64,000 nucleotides of DNA from the NCBI RefSeq assembly GCF_011064285.1, contig NZ_CP049331.1, positions 1,488,001 to 1,552,000 on the forward strand, written 5' to 3'. The notes under the pieces were generated by a model. It made no database searches, was not told where the DNA came from, and was given only the letters and a program-made list of their open reading frames with translations. The number at the start of each line of letters is the position of its first letter. The stretch's first letter is position 1. The stretch comes from Vibrio ziniensis (GTDB lineage Bacteria; Pseudomonadota; Gammaproteobacteria; Enterobacterales; Vibrionaceae). Made by a program: the position numbers and the translations under genes. This document shows, piece by piece, positions 27,154-35,588 of the stretch.

Positions 27154-27185
27154 ATGAGATCTTTGTTGTATAACGAAGATCTCAT
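27154..27185 (+). promoter_or_regulatory. 14-bp near-perfect hairpin ahead of the LysE-type gene
   Basis: ATGAGATCTTTGTT (27154-27167) pairs with AACGAAGATCTCAT (27172-27185) with a single T-G wobble and a 4-nt GTAT loop. It lies 20 bp before the exporter start and 32 bp after the amidohydrolase stop. No T-run follows (AATTCATCAAGG), so it is not a standard terminator. It could be an operator, an RNase site or a structure controlling translation of the exporter. Confidence 0.6.
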
Positions 27186-27204
27186 AATTCATCAAGGATT
27201 GATA

Positions 27205-27843
27205 ATGTACATCCAAAATTTCGAAGCTTTTCTTATTGCAATTACCATCTTGACTCTTACTCCGGGTTTGGATACCGCGTTGGTTATCCGCAACACTTCA
27301 CGAGCGGGATTAGTCGATGGTTGTACTACTAGCTTGGGAATTTGTACGGGACTTTTTGTCCACGCTACCTTTTCTGCAATTGGTATTTCAGCGATTTTAG
27401 CTCAGTCAGCGGAGCTGTTTCATTTTGTAAAAATGATTGGTGCGGCCTATTTAATTTGGCTCGGTTTGTCGAGCTTGAGAGCGTTAATGGCTTCTGGTCA
27501 AGGGCTGAATGTGGCTGTAGAAACACATTCAGCATTAAACCTAAAACGTTCATTACGTGAAGGTTTTTTATCTAATGTTCTTAATCCTAAAACGGCAGTG
27601 TTTTATTTAGCGTTTTTGCCACAGTTTATCAATCCTGAGCATTCACCATTGCTTCAGTCTTTATTTATGGCAGCAATTCATTTTGTGATTGCGATGATTT
27701 GGCAGTGCGGACTGGCGGCTGCGTTGAGCTCAGCGAAAAACCTACTTAAAAATGCTTCATTTATGCGTTGGATGGAAGGAACAACTGGTATTGTACTGGT
27801 TACTTTAGGTATTAAGTTGTTGTTAGAGAAAGAAACGGTTTAA
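27205..27843 (+). CDS. LysE-family exporter
   Basis: A 212-residue inner-membrane protein with about six helices. The RhtB/LysE signature is near the N terminus (ITILTLTPGLDTALVIRNTSRAG, equivalent to TPGPN...), followed by GICTGLFVHATFSAIGISAIL, AAYLIWLGLSSLRA, and FLSNVLNPKTAVFYLAFLPQF, the second conserved motif. Such proteins export amino acids or derivatives. I chose ATG 27205 because AAGGA lies seven bases upstream; an earlier in-frame ATG at 27154 is the first base of a hairpin and has no ribosome-binding site. A strong terminator follows. Confidence 0.9.
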   Translation: MYIQNFEAFLIAITILTLTPGLDTALVIRNTSRAGLVDGCTTSLGICTGLFVHATFSAIGISAILAQSAELFHFVKMIGAAYLIWLGLSSLRALMASGQGLNVAVETHSALNLKRSLREGFLSNVLNPKTAVFYLAFLPQFINPEHSPLLQSLFMAAIHFVIAMIWQCGLAAALSSAKNLLKNASFMRWMEGTTGIVLVTLGIKLLLEKETV

Positions 27844-27875
27844 TCAAAAATAGATAAAGTACTCAATGAAAATGA

Positions 27876-27904
27876 AAAATAGCGCCATCGGGCGCTATTT
27901 TTTC
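27876..27904. terminator. Bidirectional terminator
   Basis: AAATAGCGCC (27877-27886), loop ATCG, GGCGCTATTT (27891-27900), T-runs on both sides. It serves the LysE-type gene and the convergent symporter. Confidence 0.92.
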
Positions 27905-27920
27905 GTAAATTAAATGGCTG

Positions 27921-29288
27921 CTATGCAACGGCTTTAGTGTATCGCATGTGTGCTTCGAAGTAGCGTTTAGTCTCTTCAATCACCACATGTCGCAGTGCAA
28001 TCAAGCCGATGAGGTTTGGAATTGCCATTAGTCCATTCACGATATCTGCAAGAATCCAGATCATATCCAAATGAAGGAATGCACCTGATGCCACAAGAGC
28101 GATAAAGATAATTTTATATGGTAATACGGCTTTGGTTCCTAACAGGAATACCACACAACGTTCACCATAGTAGTTCCAGCCTAGAATAGTAGTGAATGCG
28201 AAGAACATTAGGCCAATTGAAACCAGCATTGGTCCTAAGGTGTCAGCATTCAAACCAACAGCAAAAGCGTGGGTTGTCATCGCGGCACCAGCAAGATCTG
28301 ATTGCCATGCTCCTGTAAGTATCAATGCTAGACCTGTCATCGTACAGATGATGATGGTATCGAAGAATGTTCCTGTCATTGATATCAAACCTTGGCGTAC
28401 ACAGGAATCTGTTTTTGCTGCCGCGGCTGCCATTGGAGCACTGCCAAGGCCTGATTCATTTGAAAACACACCACGAGCGATACCTGACTGGATTGCCAAC
28501 AAAATGCTTGCACCTAAGAAGCCACCAGTCGCTGCTGTAGAAGTGAACGCTGAAACTAGAACTAACTCTAGCGCGTTGAGCAGTTGATCTGAATTGGTGA
28601 TGATAACGCTTAAACAAGCTAAGATGTAGAATACCGCCATTGTCGGCACCACTTTACCCGCCACTCTAGCAATAGACTGAATACCACCGATCGTCACGAA
28701 TGCTACAAGCAATGTAAGTACAACTGCAGTCACTTCACGTGATATACCAAATGAAATCTGGGTTGCATCCAAAATCGCATTGACTTGCGGGAAAGTACCG
28801 ATACCAAAACACGCTACGCCCACAGCAAAAACAGCAAAGAGAGTCGCAAGAACTTTTGAACCAACACCGTCTTGCAAGTAGTACATTGGTCCGCCGACCA
28901 TCTGACCGTTTGAGTCCGTTTTACGGTATTTGACCGCAAGTAGACATTCCGCGTATTTAGTCGCCATTCCAAATACCGCTGCTAGCCACATCCAAAACAG
29001 AGCGCCAGGCCCCCCAACTTTGATGGCTGTTGCAACACCCACAATATTACCTGTGCCTATTGTCGCTGACAGAGCAGTACACAAAGCAGCAAAGCTAGAT
29101 ACGTCACCTTCTTTGTTTGAGTGTTTGTCTTTTGAAAAGACCAATCTCAACGCAGTAGGAAGATGGCGAAACTGAAGTAAACCAAGACGAAATGTGAAAT
29201 AGATACCTGTACCCACAAGTAATATAAGAAGCGGTGGGCCCCAAATAAAATTGTCGATGGATTGTAATAATGATTGAACGTTTGTCAT
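27921..29288 (-). CDS. Sodium:alanine/glycine symporter, AGCS family
   Basis: A 455-residue inner-membrane carrier with 10-12 helices. AGCS signatures include ALSATIGTGNIVGVATAIKVGGPGALFWMW, KYAECLLAVKYRKTDSNGQMVGGPMYYLQDG and GVFSNESGLGSAPMAAAAAKT. It imports glycine and/or alanine with sodium. It has an AAGGGG ribosome-binding site. The tandem glycine riboswitch about 100 bp upstream marks glycine as the controlling ligand and very probably a substrate; the same pairing is known in Vibrio cholerae. Confidence 0.94.
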   Translation of the reverse strand: MTNVQSLLQSIDNFIWGPPLLILLVGTGIYFTFRLGLLQFRHLPTALRLVFSKDKHSNKEGDVSSFAALCTALSATIGTGNIVGVATAIKVGGPGALFWMWLAAVFGMATKYAECLLAVKYRKTDSNGQMVGGPMYYLQDGVGSKVLATLFAVFAVGVACFGIGTFPQVNAILDATQISFGISREVTAVVLTLLVAFVTIGGIQSIARVAGKVVPTMAVFYILACLSVIITNSDQLLNALELVLVSAFTSTAATGGFLGASILLAIQSGIARGVFSNESGLGSAPMAAAAAKTDSCVRQGLISMTGTFFDTIIICTMTGLALILTGAWQSDLAGAAMTTHAFAVGLNADTLGPMLVSIGLMFFAFTTILGWNYYGERCVVFLLGTKAVLPYKIIFIALVASGAFLHLDMIWILADIVNGLMAIPNLIGLIALRHVVIEETKRYFEAHMRYTKAVA

Positions 29289-29384
29289 GAATTCCCCTTA
29301 AAAACAACAAATAAGGAGAAGAGAGAAAGGATGTAAAATAGTATATAGATCTGTGGCGCATAGACACTACAGATACAAAAAGCC

Positions 29385-29612
29385 TTTCACTCCTCTGTCC
29401 TTTTGCCTGAGAGTTTCACCCTGCTATACGCAAGACTTGCTCCTTCGGCGACCGATTTAACGGTTCTCTCCAGAGGTTCCTCCAACTACAGTCCTCGCTC
29501 ATTCCAAATGTGGAATAAAGCACCTGAAAGATTTACTTCTTCGGCGGGTAACACTAATCTAACAATTTATTATTAGATTAATAACCTCTCTCCTGCAGTC
29601 TTCATCGGAACA
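29385..29612 (-). promoter_or_regulatory. Tandem glycine riboswitch
   Basis: On the minus strand two consecutive glycine aptamers are visible. Aptamer 1 (about 29609-29525) runs GCAGGAGAGAGG ... ACCCGCCGAAGAAGTAAA ... CTTTCAGGT; aptamer 2 (about 29512-29393) runs TGGAGGAACCTCTGGAGAGAACC ... CGCCGAAGGAGCAAG ... GTGAAACTCTCAGGCAAAAGGACAGAGGAG, split here by ellipses. The GCCGAAG cores, GGAGAGA entries and CTCAGGCAAAAGGACAGAG ending are the Rfam-type hallmarks, and the short linker (CATTTGGAATGAGCG) is typical. It should sense glycine cooperatively and switch on the downstream symporter. The expression platform lies between 29385 and the gene start. Confidence 0.95.
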
Positions 29613-29635
29613 ATTATCCATATGAATGGATAATT
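29612..29635. promoter_or_regulatory. 10-bp inverted repeat at the 5' edge of the riboswitch
   Basis: AATTATCCAT (29612-29621), ATGA, ATGGATAATT (29626-29635). It abuts the first aptamer and overlaps a possible -10 (GATAAT) for the riboswitch transcript, so it may be an operator layered on the riboswitch. No regulator identified. Confidence 0.45.
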
Positions 29636-29790
29636 TGCGTTGGGGATATTAGCGAAATCAAAATGTGATGTCACGCGCTAGATCAAATTAATGTAACATT
29701 GTGGTTCAAGTTACGGATTTATATACTTTCCCATGACCTTTTAGGCAATAATAAGTGATATAAGCTAGTCAACATGAAAGGGAGGAATCC

Positions 29791-29949
29791 ATGAACAGGT
29801 TAATCGCTATCGCTGTATTGGTGATACTGGCTTTTCTGTTGATCCGTTATGGTACTAACGCGAAATTTCAAAAATGGATTGTAACCACGTTGGTTTCTGC
29901 GTTTGTTATCTATGTTGTCACGGTTGTTATTGCCGAATTGATCCGCTGA
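29791..29949 (+). CDS. Small two-helix membrane protein, 52 aa
   Basis: A short gene with an excellent ribosome-binding site (GGGAGGAATCC). The product has two hydrophobic segments, LIAIAVLVILAFLLI (4-18) and WIVTTLVSAFVIYVVTVVIAELI (about 29-51), separated by RYGTNAKFQK. It therefore should span the inner membrane twice with a short positively charged loop in the cytoplasm. I do not recognise a named family. It ends 21 bp before the next gene, a membrane-anchored coiled-coil protein, and the two probably form an operon and may interact. Confidence 0.75.
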   Translation: MNRLIAIAVLVILAFLLIRYGTNAKFQKWIVTTLVSAFVIYVVTVVIAELIR

Positions 29950-29970
29950 TGTTTGAACTAGGAGTTGAGA

Positions 29971-30702
29971 ATGAATCAAACAGATTTAGATGATAATGAT
30001 GATGTTGTTGTCATCGAACAGCGTGATAAAAACGGTGTTATTTATATAGCGGTTGCTGCGGTATTGGGTTTAGCGCTTGGTGGGCTGATTGGTTCTTCAT
30101 TGACGGCTTCAAAGTGGGAAAAAACTTATCACGTTTTAGAGTCTCAGTTCCAGAAGAGCCAAGATGCTAAAACTGAACAAGCCGCAGTGGTTGAACAGAA
30201 CAAAACTAATGCCAAAGAAGAGTTTGACAAACAGCTAGCAGCAGCTTTGGAAGAGCAGCAGCAGAAACATCAACAAGCGATTTCGGATATTGAATCACAG
30301 CTAACTGAACTTGAAAAAGTGAACATGTCTTTAGAAGCTCAAGTGGCTGAACAAAAATCTCAGTTAGAGCAAGCAAGTCAGCAAAACGATAAGCTTAATC
30401 GTCAGTCAGATATGCAAACAACCATGCTTGAACGTTCACGTGAGTTATTTCAACAAGAACTGAAGATTAAGCAAGAGGTTGAAGCTCTGCAAAAAGAACG
30501 CGATGAACTTATTCCTAAACTAACAACGTTGAAGAAAGAATGCGATGTTTATCTTGAAGGTAAGTCATGGGACGCCACCTCTGACTCTTGCGATAAACAA
30601 GATGCAGCAAACTCGCGTATTAGCCAAATAGACCAGATGTTGAGAATCCATCAGATGGACTTGGAGCAAATCAAAACACTGTCTGAAGATCTTGGGCTTT
30701 GA
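29971..30702 (+). CDS. Membrane-anchored coiled-coil protein of unknown function
   Basis: 243 residues. An acidic N terminus (MNQTDLDDNDDVVVIEQRDK) precedes one membrane helix (VIYIAVAAVLGLALGGLIGSSL, split across residues 22-43). The rest is a long heptad-rich coiled coil (about 50-185, e.g. QLTELEKVNMSLEAQVAEQK), most likely periplasmic. Two Cys (ECDVYLEG, SDSCDKQ) in the C-terminal part could form a disulfide. The start at 29971 follows TAGGAGTTGAGA. The layout resembles envelope spacer proteins, but I know no function. It is followed by a strong terminator. Confidence 0.8.
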   Translation: MNQTDLDDNDDVVVIEQRDKNGVIYIAVAAVLGLALGGLIGSSLTASKWEKTYHVLESQFQKSQDAKTEQAAVVEQNKTNAKEEFDKQLAAALEEQQQKHQQAISDIESQLTELEKVNMSLEAQVAEQKSQLEQASQQNDKLNRQSDMQTTMLERSRELFQQELKIKQEVEALQKERDELIPKLTTLKKECDVYLEGKSWDATSDSCDKQDAANSRISQIDQMLRIHQMDLEQIKTLSEDLGL

Positions 30703-30723
30703 TATCAACTCTTAACCAGTAAA

Positions 30724-30754
30724 TAAAAAACCAGTCCGATGACTGGTTTTTTGT
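30724..30754 (+). terminator. Rho-independent terminator
   Basis: AAAAACCAGTC, loop CGAT, GACTGGTTTTTTG. It ends the small membrane/coiled-coil operon, and the A-run on the left allows it to work also for the convergent yajQ. Confidence 0.92.
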
Positions 30755-30780
30755 ATCTTCTTGCTTTGTAAAACGAAGGA

Positions 30781-31263
30781 CTAGTCGCGGAAGTTATTGT
30801 ATTGGAACGGTTGTTCCAAATCTGAACCTCGTAGGAAGGCGATCACTGCTTGCAAATCATCACGCTTTTTACCTGTTACGCGTACTTTGTCGCCTTGAAT
30901 TGAAGCTTGAACTTTCAACTTCTCATCTTTAATCATCTTAACAACTTTTTTCGCTAAATCGATCTCAATACCTTGTCTGAAAACCACTTCTTTCGACCAG
31001 GTTTTACCCGATGGTACTGATTTTTTTGACTCCATAGAGCGAGGGTCAACACCGCGTTTAGCGAGGTTGTTACGCAGAATGTCCATCATCTGAGTGATTT
31101 GAAAATCGTCCGGAGCAGTAAGTTTTACTGTTTCATTCTTTAGTTCAAAACTGGCTTCAACGTTACGAAAGTCAAAACGAGTCGCTAGATCACGAACAGA
31201 GTTTTCTACTGAGTTACGTACTTCTACAGTATCGACTTCAGAAACGATATCAAAAGAAGGCAT
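30781..31263 (-). CDS. yajQ: YajQ-family nucleotide-binding protein
   Basis: A 160-residue cytosolic protein of two ferredoxin-like domains. [35 protein letters not shown] and the C-terminal [25 protein letters not shown] are near-identical to E. coli YajQ. Members bind nucleotides, and a Xanthomonas homologue binds cyclic di-GMP; the vibrio role is unproven. It starts 11 bp after the DAHP synthase stop on the same strand, so it is probably the second gene of that operon. Confidence 0.95.
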   Translation of the reverse strand: MPSFDIVSEVDTVEVRNSVENSVRDLATRFDFRNVEASFELKNETVKLTAPDDFQITQMMDILRNNLAKRGVDPRSMESKKSVPSGKTWSKEVVFRQGIEIDLAKKVVKMIKDEKLKVQASIQGDKVRVTGKKRDDLQAVIAFLRGSDLEQPFQYNNFRD

Positions 31264-31274
31264 GTTAAGTTTCC

Positions 31275-32339
31275 TTATTGTTGATTAGAGCGGCGTAATT
31301 TTATCGACTTAGCCAGCATCGCAAGCATTGTCTTGGTATCTTCCCAACCTAGACAAGGGTCAGTGATAGATTGGCCATAAGTAAGATTATCAAGATCCAC
31401 CATAGACTGGTTTCCTTCTTCGATAAAACTTTCAGCCATAATACCCGCTATTTTATGACTACCGGACTCAATTTGCTCACAAATGTTTTGAGCTACGTCT
31501 AATTGTTTACGATGCTGTTTTTCACAGTTCGCGTGGCTAAAATCAACCACAAGACGTTCCGGCAAATTAAATTGAGCTAGTTGTTGACACGCGTTATCAA
31601 TAGACGCTGCATCAAAGTTTGGACCGGATTCGCCACCACGTAGAATCACATGACCAAACGGGTTACCAGCGGTGCGGTAAACCGTCATACGTCCATTTTT
31701 GTCTGGTGAATAGAAGTAGTGTGACGCATGAGATGCGCGAATAGCATCTATGGCTATCTTCACATTACCATTTGTTCCATTCTTAAAACCGACAGGGCAC
31801 GACAATGCCGAAGCCATCTCACGATGAATTTGGGATTCTGTCGTACGTGCGCCAATGGCCCCCCAAGTAATCAAATCGGAGATGTATTGACCAGTGATCA
31901 TGTCTAGAAACTCAGTAGCGGTAGCGAGGCCAAGTTTATTAATGTCTAATAAAAGCTTACGAGCTTTATTTAAACCTGTCTCCAATGCATATGAACCATC
32001 CAGATTTGGATCGGTAATTAAACCTTTCCAACCAATAACTGTGCGTGGTTTTTCAAAGTAAGTTCTCATAACAATGAACAAATCATTGCTATATTGATCT
32101 TGAATTGCACTGAGACGTTGACCGTAGTCCAAAGCAGCATCTGGATCATGCACAGAGCAAGGGCCAACGATAACCAAAAGGCGATCGTCTTCTCCCGTAA
32201 GAATTTGTTCAATTTGTCTACGAGAGTGAGCGATACGCTGTGCAACTTCTTCCGTAATTGGATGTGCTTGACTAAGTTCTGCCGGAGTTGGCATTGGTCC
32301 CAACGCTTGGGTTCTTAATTCATCTGTTTTGGTTGGCAT
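31275..32339 (-). CDS. aroH: 3-deoxy-7-phosphoheptulonate synthase, AroH-like (Trp-type) isozyme
   Basis: A 354-residue enzyme condensing PEP and erythrose-4-phosphate, the first step of aromatic amino-acid synthesis. [66 protein letters not shown] and [14 protein letters not shown] hold the active-site and metal residues. Among E. coli isozymes it is closest to AroH (shared TDELRT start, [40 protein letters not shown]), suggesting tryptophan-type feedback. I saw no TrpR-like operator upstream, so the isozyme assignment rests on the protein alone. yajQ follows by 11 bp. Confidence 0.9.
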   Translation of the reverse strand: MPTKTDELRTQALGPMPTPAELSQAHPITEEVAQRIAHSRRQIEQILTGEDDRLLVIVGPCSVHDPDAALDYGQRLSAIQDQYSNDLFIVMRTYFEKPRTVIGWKGLITDPNLDGSYALETGLNKARKLLLDINKLGLATATEFLDMITGQYISDLITWGAIGARTTESQIHREMASALSCPVGFKNGTNGNVKIAIDAIRASHASHYFYSPDKNGRMTVYRTAGNPFGHVILRGGESGPNFDAASIDNACQQLAQFNLPERLVVDFSHANCEKQHRKQLDVAQNICEQIESGSHKIAGIMAESFIEEGNQSMVDLDNLTYGQSITDPCLGWEDTKTMLAMLAKSIKLRRSNQQ

Positions 32340-32544
32340 GGAGAATAGCCTGTCCTTTTATTGCGAAGCGCTTAAGATAGCGAATTTGGCTGTCAGAATA
32401 AACAGTTGCGAGCATTTGACGCTCATAAAAAACATAAAGTGAAATTATATTCATTTTCTCATCATAACTATTGAATATAAGCTTGTTTTTCTCTCGTTGA
32501 CTCGGTATTTTCGAGCAAACAACAAAACGATAATTGGAGCAGTA

Positions 32545-33435
32545 ATGAGTTTTGAACAATCAGAAATCATCCAACAAGAACTGGCTTTGGGAAATACCCT
32601 ACCAAGTACAGACTCACAGCAAAGCAGCCATGCTTTATTTGTATCGCTGTCTGAATTGATTGCAGAAAGTGTTTTTTATCATCCTGCATTAACCGCAGGT
32701 GGAGTGGATTTGCTTCCTGAGTTAGAACAAAACTCATTGAAATCGCTGCTGAATGACCAAACGATTGAACAACATTTTGTCTCTGTTCTTGTGGATCAAA
32801 TTGCAAAGTCTATTAGTGACAAGCATACCTCAATTCGTATTTGTTTGAGTTCATCCGACAGCTACGCCTTCAAAGCATTAATTGGTGGAAGCATAGAAGA
32901 AGACGAAGTAAACCCTGCAATGGGGGTTCGTGGTGTTTCACGATTCGCTTCCAGCAAATATTCACCAGCATTTGCTTTAGAATGCAAAGTGATTAAAGCA
33001 TTACAAGAGAAAGGGCACAAGGTTGAGATTGTCGTACCGTTCGTAAGAGCATTGAGTGATGCTGCAACGATTATCGACAGACTGGCAGAGCAAGGTTTAC
33101 CTCGCGGTTTAAATGGTTTGAAAGTGCTGTATGTGTGTAGTGTTCCTTCTGCAGCGCTGGTTGCCGATAAGCTGCTTCAATATTTTGATGGTGTTGTTAT
33201 CGATTGGGATGAACTGACTCAAATGACTTTGGGTGTTGATAAACATAATGAATCTCTTAGCTACTTATATAACCCTGAAAGTGAAGCTGTATCTCAGTTA
33301 GCGAATTTTGCTGTTAGCGCAGCAAACTTAGCTAAAAAGCCAGTTGTGGTTGTTACCCATGGCTTGGAAAGTTATCCGAAGTTGCAGGAGCATCTTTCAG
33401 AAACTATTCAACCAGAGTCAGTTTTTAACTTTTAA
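32545..33435 (+). CDS. Stand-alone PEP-synthase C-terminal-domain protein, probably inactive
   Basis: 296 residues that align over nearly their whole length with the C-terminal TIM-barrel domain of PpsA (about 790 aa). Examples are IGGSIEEDEVNPAMGVRGVSRF against [24 protein letters not shown], split here by the word against; and VPFVRALSDAATIIDRLAEQG against IPFVRTVDQAKAVVEELARQG. The ATP-binding and swivelling His domains are absent. Key barrel residues have changed: metal-binding CEIPS is CSVPS, SNDMTQ is WDELTQ, the VRLSDF Arg is lost (ICLSSS), and the CGQGPS catalytic Cys is replaced (THGLES). It should not make PEP; a sensing or binding role is possible. Start from ATG 32545 behind GGAGCAGTA. 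Confidence 0.8.
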   Translation: MSFEQSEIIQQELALGNTLPSTDSQQSSHALFVSLSELIAESVFYHPALTAGGVDLLPELEQNSLKSLLNDQTIEQHFVSVLVDQIAKSISDKHTSIRICLSSSDSYAFKALIGGSIEEDEVNPAMGVRGVSRFASSKYSPAFALECKVIKALQEKGHKVEIVVPFVRALSDAATIIDRLAEQGLPRGLNGLKVLYVCSVPSAALVADKLLQYFDGVVIDWDELTQMTLGVDKHNESLSYLYNPESEAVSQLANFAVSAANLAKKPVVVVTHGLESYPKLQEHLSETIQPESVFNF

Positions 33436-33476
33436 GTCGAATCGTTTGTAATTTTCAAATAGCACAATTCGGCTGG

Positions 33477-33517
33477 TAACTAAGAGATTGGTAAGTGGTT
33501 CACTGATCTCTTAGTTA
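33477..33517 (+). terminator. 12-bp hairpin after the PEP-synthase-like gene
   Basis: TAACTAAGAGAT (33477-33488) pairs with ATCTCTTAGTTA (33506-33517), 17-nt loop. It lies 40 bp past the stop but has no T-run (TTGTTAATG), so it may be a weak terminator or a 3' protective structure. Confidence 0.5.
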
Positions 33518-33602
33518 TTGTTAATGAAATGTTGACACTTAACTAGGCTTGCCTTTAACTGACCTAACAAAAATAAATCTAAGTACCCTTAAGGTCAGTA
33601 TC

Positions 33603-34088
33603 ATGCTCTCTCCACTTACTAAAGCAAATTGGTATCTCAAGTCATTTGGTTTTTTTAAAGTTCCTTTGATCTGGGCATGCCGTCCTCAAATTTTGTCTCT
33701 TAGCGATAAATCGATCGAAATTCGTATTCCGTTGAACAGACGTAACAAAAATCACCTAAACAGTATGTATTTTGGCGTTCTTGCAGTGGGAGCTGACGTT
33801 GCTGGTGGTTTTATGGCAATGGATAAAGCTGGAAAGCGAGGTGAAAAAGTTTCATTGGCATTTAAAGCAGTAAAAGGGGATTTTTTTAAACGTCCAGAAG
33901 CAGATGTCCACTTTCATTGCGATGATGGTGATTTGATAGATGCTATGCTAGATGAGACTATCGCAACAGGTGAGCGAATCAATAAAGACGTTAAAATCGT
34001 CGCCACATGCCCGTCGCTGCATGGAGACGAGCCAATGGCGGAATTTTTATTAACACTCTCCCTTAAGCTCATCGATAAACGAACTTAA
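33603..34088 (+). CDS. DUF4442 / hotdog-fold thioesterase-like protein
   Basis: 161 residues with features of the PaaI/DUF4442 hotdog group: NKNHLNSMYFGVLAVGADVAGGFMAM (the long central helix with the HxxSMYFG-type motif), then a beta-strand run (VSLAFKAVKGDFFKRPEADVHFHCDD). It is cytosolic, with no signal. Such proteins usually hydrolyse or bind acyl-CoA thioesters; the substrate is unknown. I chose ATG 33603 because AAGGTCAGTATC precedes it and the conserved part begins shortly after; a longer frame to 33549 is unlikely. It stands between the PEP-synthase-like gene and a convergent unknown gene. Confidence 0.8.
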   Translation: MLSPLTKANWYLKSFGFFKVPLIWACRPQILSLSDKSIEIRIPLNRRNKNHLNSMYFGVLAVGADVAGGFMAMDKAGKRGEKVSLAFKAVKGDFFKRPEADVHFHCDDGDLIDAMLDETIATGERINKDVKIVATCPSLHGDEPMAEFLLTLSLKLIDKRT

Positions 34089-34111
34089 CCAGCTATTTAT
34101 TTAGAGCTTGG

Positions 34112-35476
34112 TTAATTAGAGCTTGGGACATCTATTTCCGTCTTCTCTATATCGACAATTCTGCTACGGTTGAGAACCACTTTCCAACGGTAGTAACGTG
34201 GAGCTTGTTGATGCCCATCCTCTTTAATGATGACGTTGATTAAGTGGCGTTTCTCAACAGACTCACGACTTACCTGACCATTGTTTAGTTGGTAGATTCG
34301 GTTTGAACCTTTATCCATCAAGCGGGTAAGGGCACGAAGATCGATAAGCATTACGTCGCGAGTCTCTTCATAGCCGCTCATGAAACGTGACGTTGTCATT
34401 TCTGTTTCTGAGCGGTAATGGAGAATTTGCTCTTCTCGTTGCACTACGCGTTTCTTTCGTATCATTTGGATTCTATCTGCCAGTGCAGTCAGGGGTTTAT
34501 AGTCCAGCCATTCTATTTTCTGCCCAACTTGTTTGCCTGTTGTTGGGTCGAAATAGCGTCGACGCCATTTGGGTTTACCTTTGCGAATCCAGCGCCACAT
34601 CATGTCTTTCAAATCGTCTTTAAAGATCTCACGTAGAGCGTAGACAAAAGACATAGCGATAATGAATGATGCTGTGATTTCACCCCAGTAATCACGCGCA
34701 AGAATAGCAGTGATGGTAACAAACACCATCACTAAACCCGTTGCCATGCCTTTTACTGCACGCCTCATGTTCTTGCCAAGCGAAGTGACTTTCTCGGTAA
34801 GAATAATCGGATGCTCAATCAAACGGCGCAATAACCGCATTTTGTTGCTTAGACGAGTGATGTCTTGGTCTGCTTTGACTGAGTTATAGCTGTTTAAGGC
34901 ACGGTGTGCTTGCTCTCGTTCAACTAGGGTAATCAAACGCTCTTTTATGGTTTTGTACTCTTTGTCACGAGTAAGTTTAGAAACCATAGATAAGAATTTT
35001 TGTTCGGTATACCAAGAAAGATAGTTGTCGATATTGGCGTAATAACGTTTTAAGCCTTCCTCGTAGGGTATACTTCTACGCAAACGCTTTAGAATATCTA
35101 GTGAGAGTTCAATCACGGTATCAACTTCATCCTCAGTGACGCTGTCACTAGATAGATTGAGTTGGTTTACAGCTTTGTCTAAAGCAATAACATATTGATA
35201 AGCAAACAAACTTAAACTTACGCGGTATTGAGTTGCGGATAGTCTGCCACGTTGGGCGAGTCGACTGTGGACGAGAGGAAGAAGTATTTTATCACTGTAG
35301 TAAGCGCGCTTTTGATGTATGGCGCTATAGAAAAATTCGGACTCAGTCATCACATCTGAGGTTAGTCCCAGCTCTCCGGGAATAAAGAGATACAAATCCA
35401 AGTCTAGCTTTTTGCTCTCTGACATCTCTGTGGTGATTTTGAGTGTAACCGCGTCTTGCTTGTCTACCGTGATCAA
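34112..35476 (-). CDS. Hypothetical two-helix inner-membrane protein, about 454 aa
   Basis: I do not recognise a family. The N-terminal 240 residues look soluble and helical with many charged residues. Two adjacent transmembrane helices follow (GMATGLVMVFVTITAILA and ITASFIIAMSFVYALREI, about 245-285). After them comes a very basic cytoplasmic stretch (MWRWIRKGKPKWRRRYFDP) and a C-terminal beta-rich domain (EMTTSRFMSGYEETRDVMLIDLRALTRLMDKGSNRIYQLNNGQ, in pieces). The start is TTG at 35476 or 35479; AGGAG sits six bases before the former. It is divergent from cvfB by about 110 bp. The basic juxtamembrane patch suggests contact with lipid head-groups or nucleic acid. Confidence 0.75.
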   Translation of the reverse strand: MITVDKQDAVTLKITTEMSESKKLDLDLYLFIPGELGLTSDVMTESEFFYSAIHQKRAYYSDKILLPLVHSRLAQRGRLSATQYRVSLSLFAYQYVIALDKAVNQLNLSSDSVTEDEVDTVIELSLDILKRLRRSIPYEEGLKRYYANIDNYLSWYTEQKFLSMVSKLTRDKEYKTIKERLITLVEREQAHRALNSYNSVKADQDITRLSNKMRLLRRLIEHPIILTEKVTSLGKNMRRAVKGMATGLVMVFVTITAILARDYWGEITASFIIAMSFVYALREIFKDDLKDMMWRWIRKGKPKWRRRYFDPTTGKQVGQKIEWLDYKPLTALADRIQMIRKKRVVQREEQILHYRSETEMTTSRFMSGYEETRDVMLIDLRALTRLMDKGSNRIYQLNNGQVSRESVEKRHLINVIIKEDGHQQAPRYYRWKVVLNRSRIVDIEKTEIDVPSSN

Positions 35477-35588
35477 CAATAACTCCTACAATATCTTCGA
35501 AAAATAACAAAATTTTCTCTGATGAACAGGCGAAAGCATAACAGAGATAACGTATAATCTCTGCAAATTTGAGGTGAGACAGTAATTA

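Noticed and set aside
29104..29367. 87-codon minus-strand frame over the symporter start
   Set aside because: It overlaps the 5' end of the symporter in another frame and the riboswitch expression platform; composition is not protein-like.
32340..32544. TrpR operator upstream of the AroH-like gene
   Set aside because: No CTAG-centred dyad of the TrpR type is present in the gap.
34089..34126. Short duplication of TTAGAGCTTGG at the 3' end of the minus-strand membrane protein gene
   Set aside because: Two 11-bp copies around the stop codon look like a local slippage event with no clear effect.
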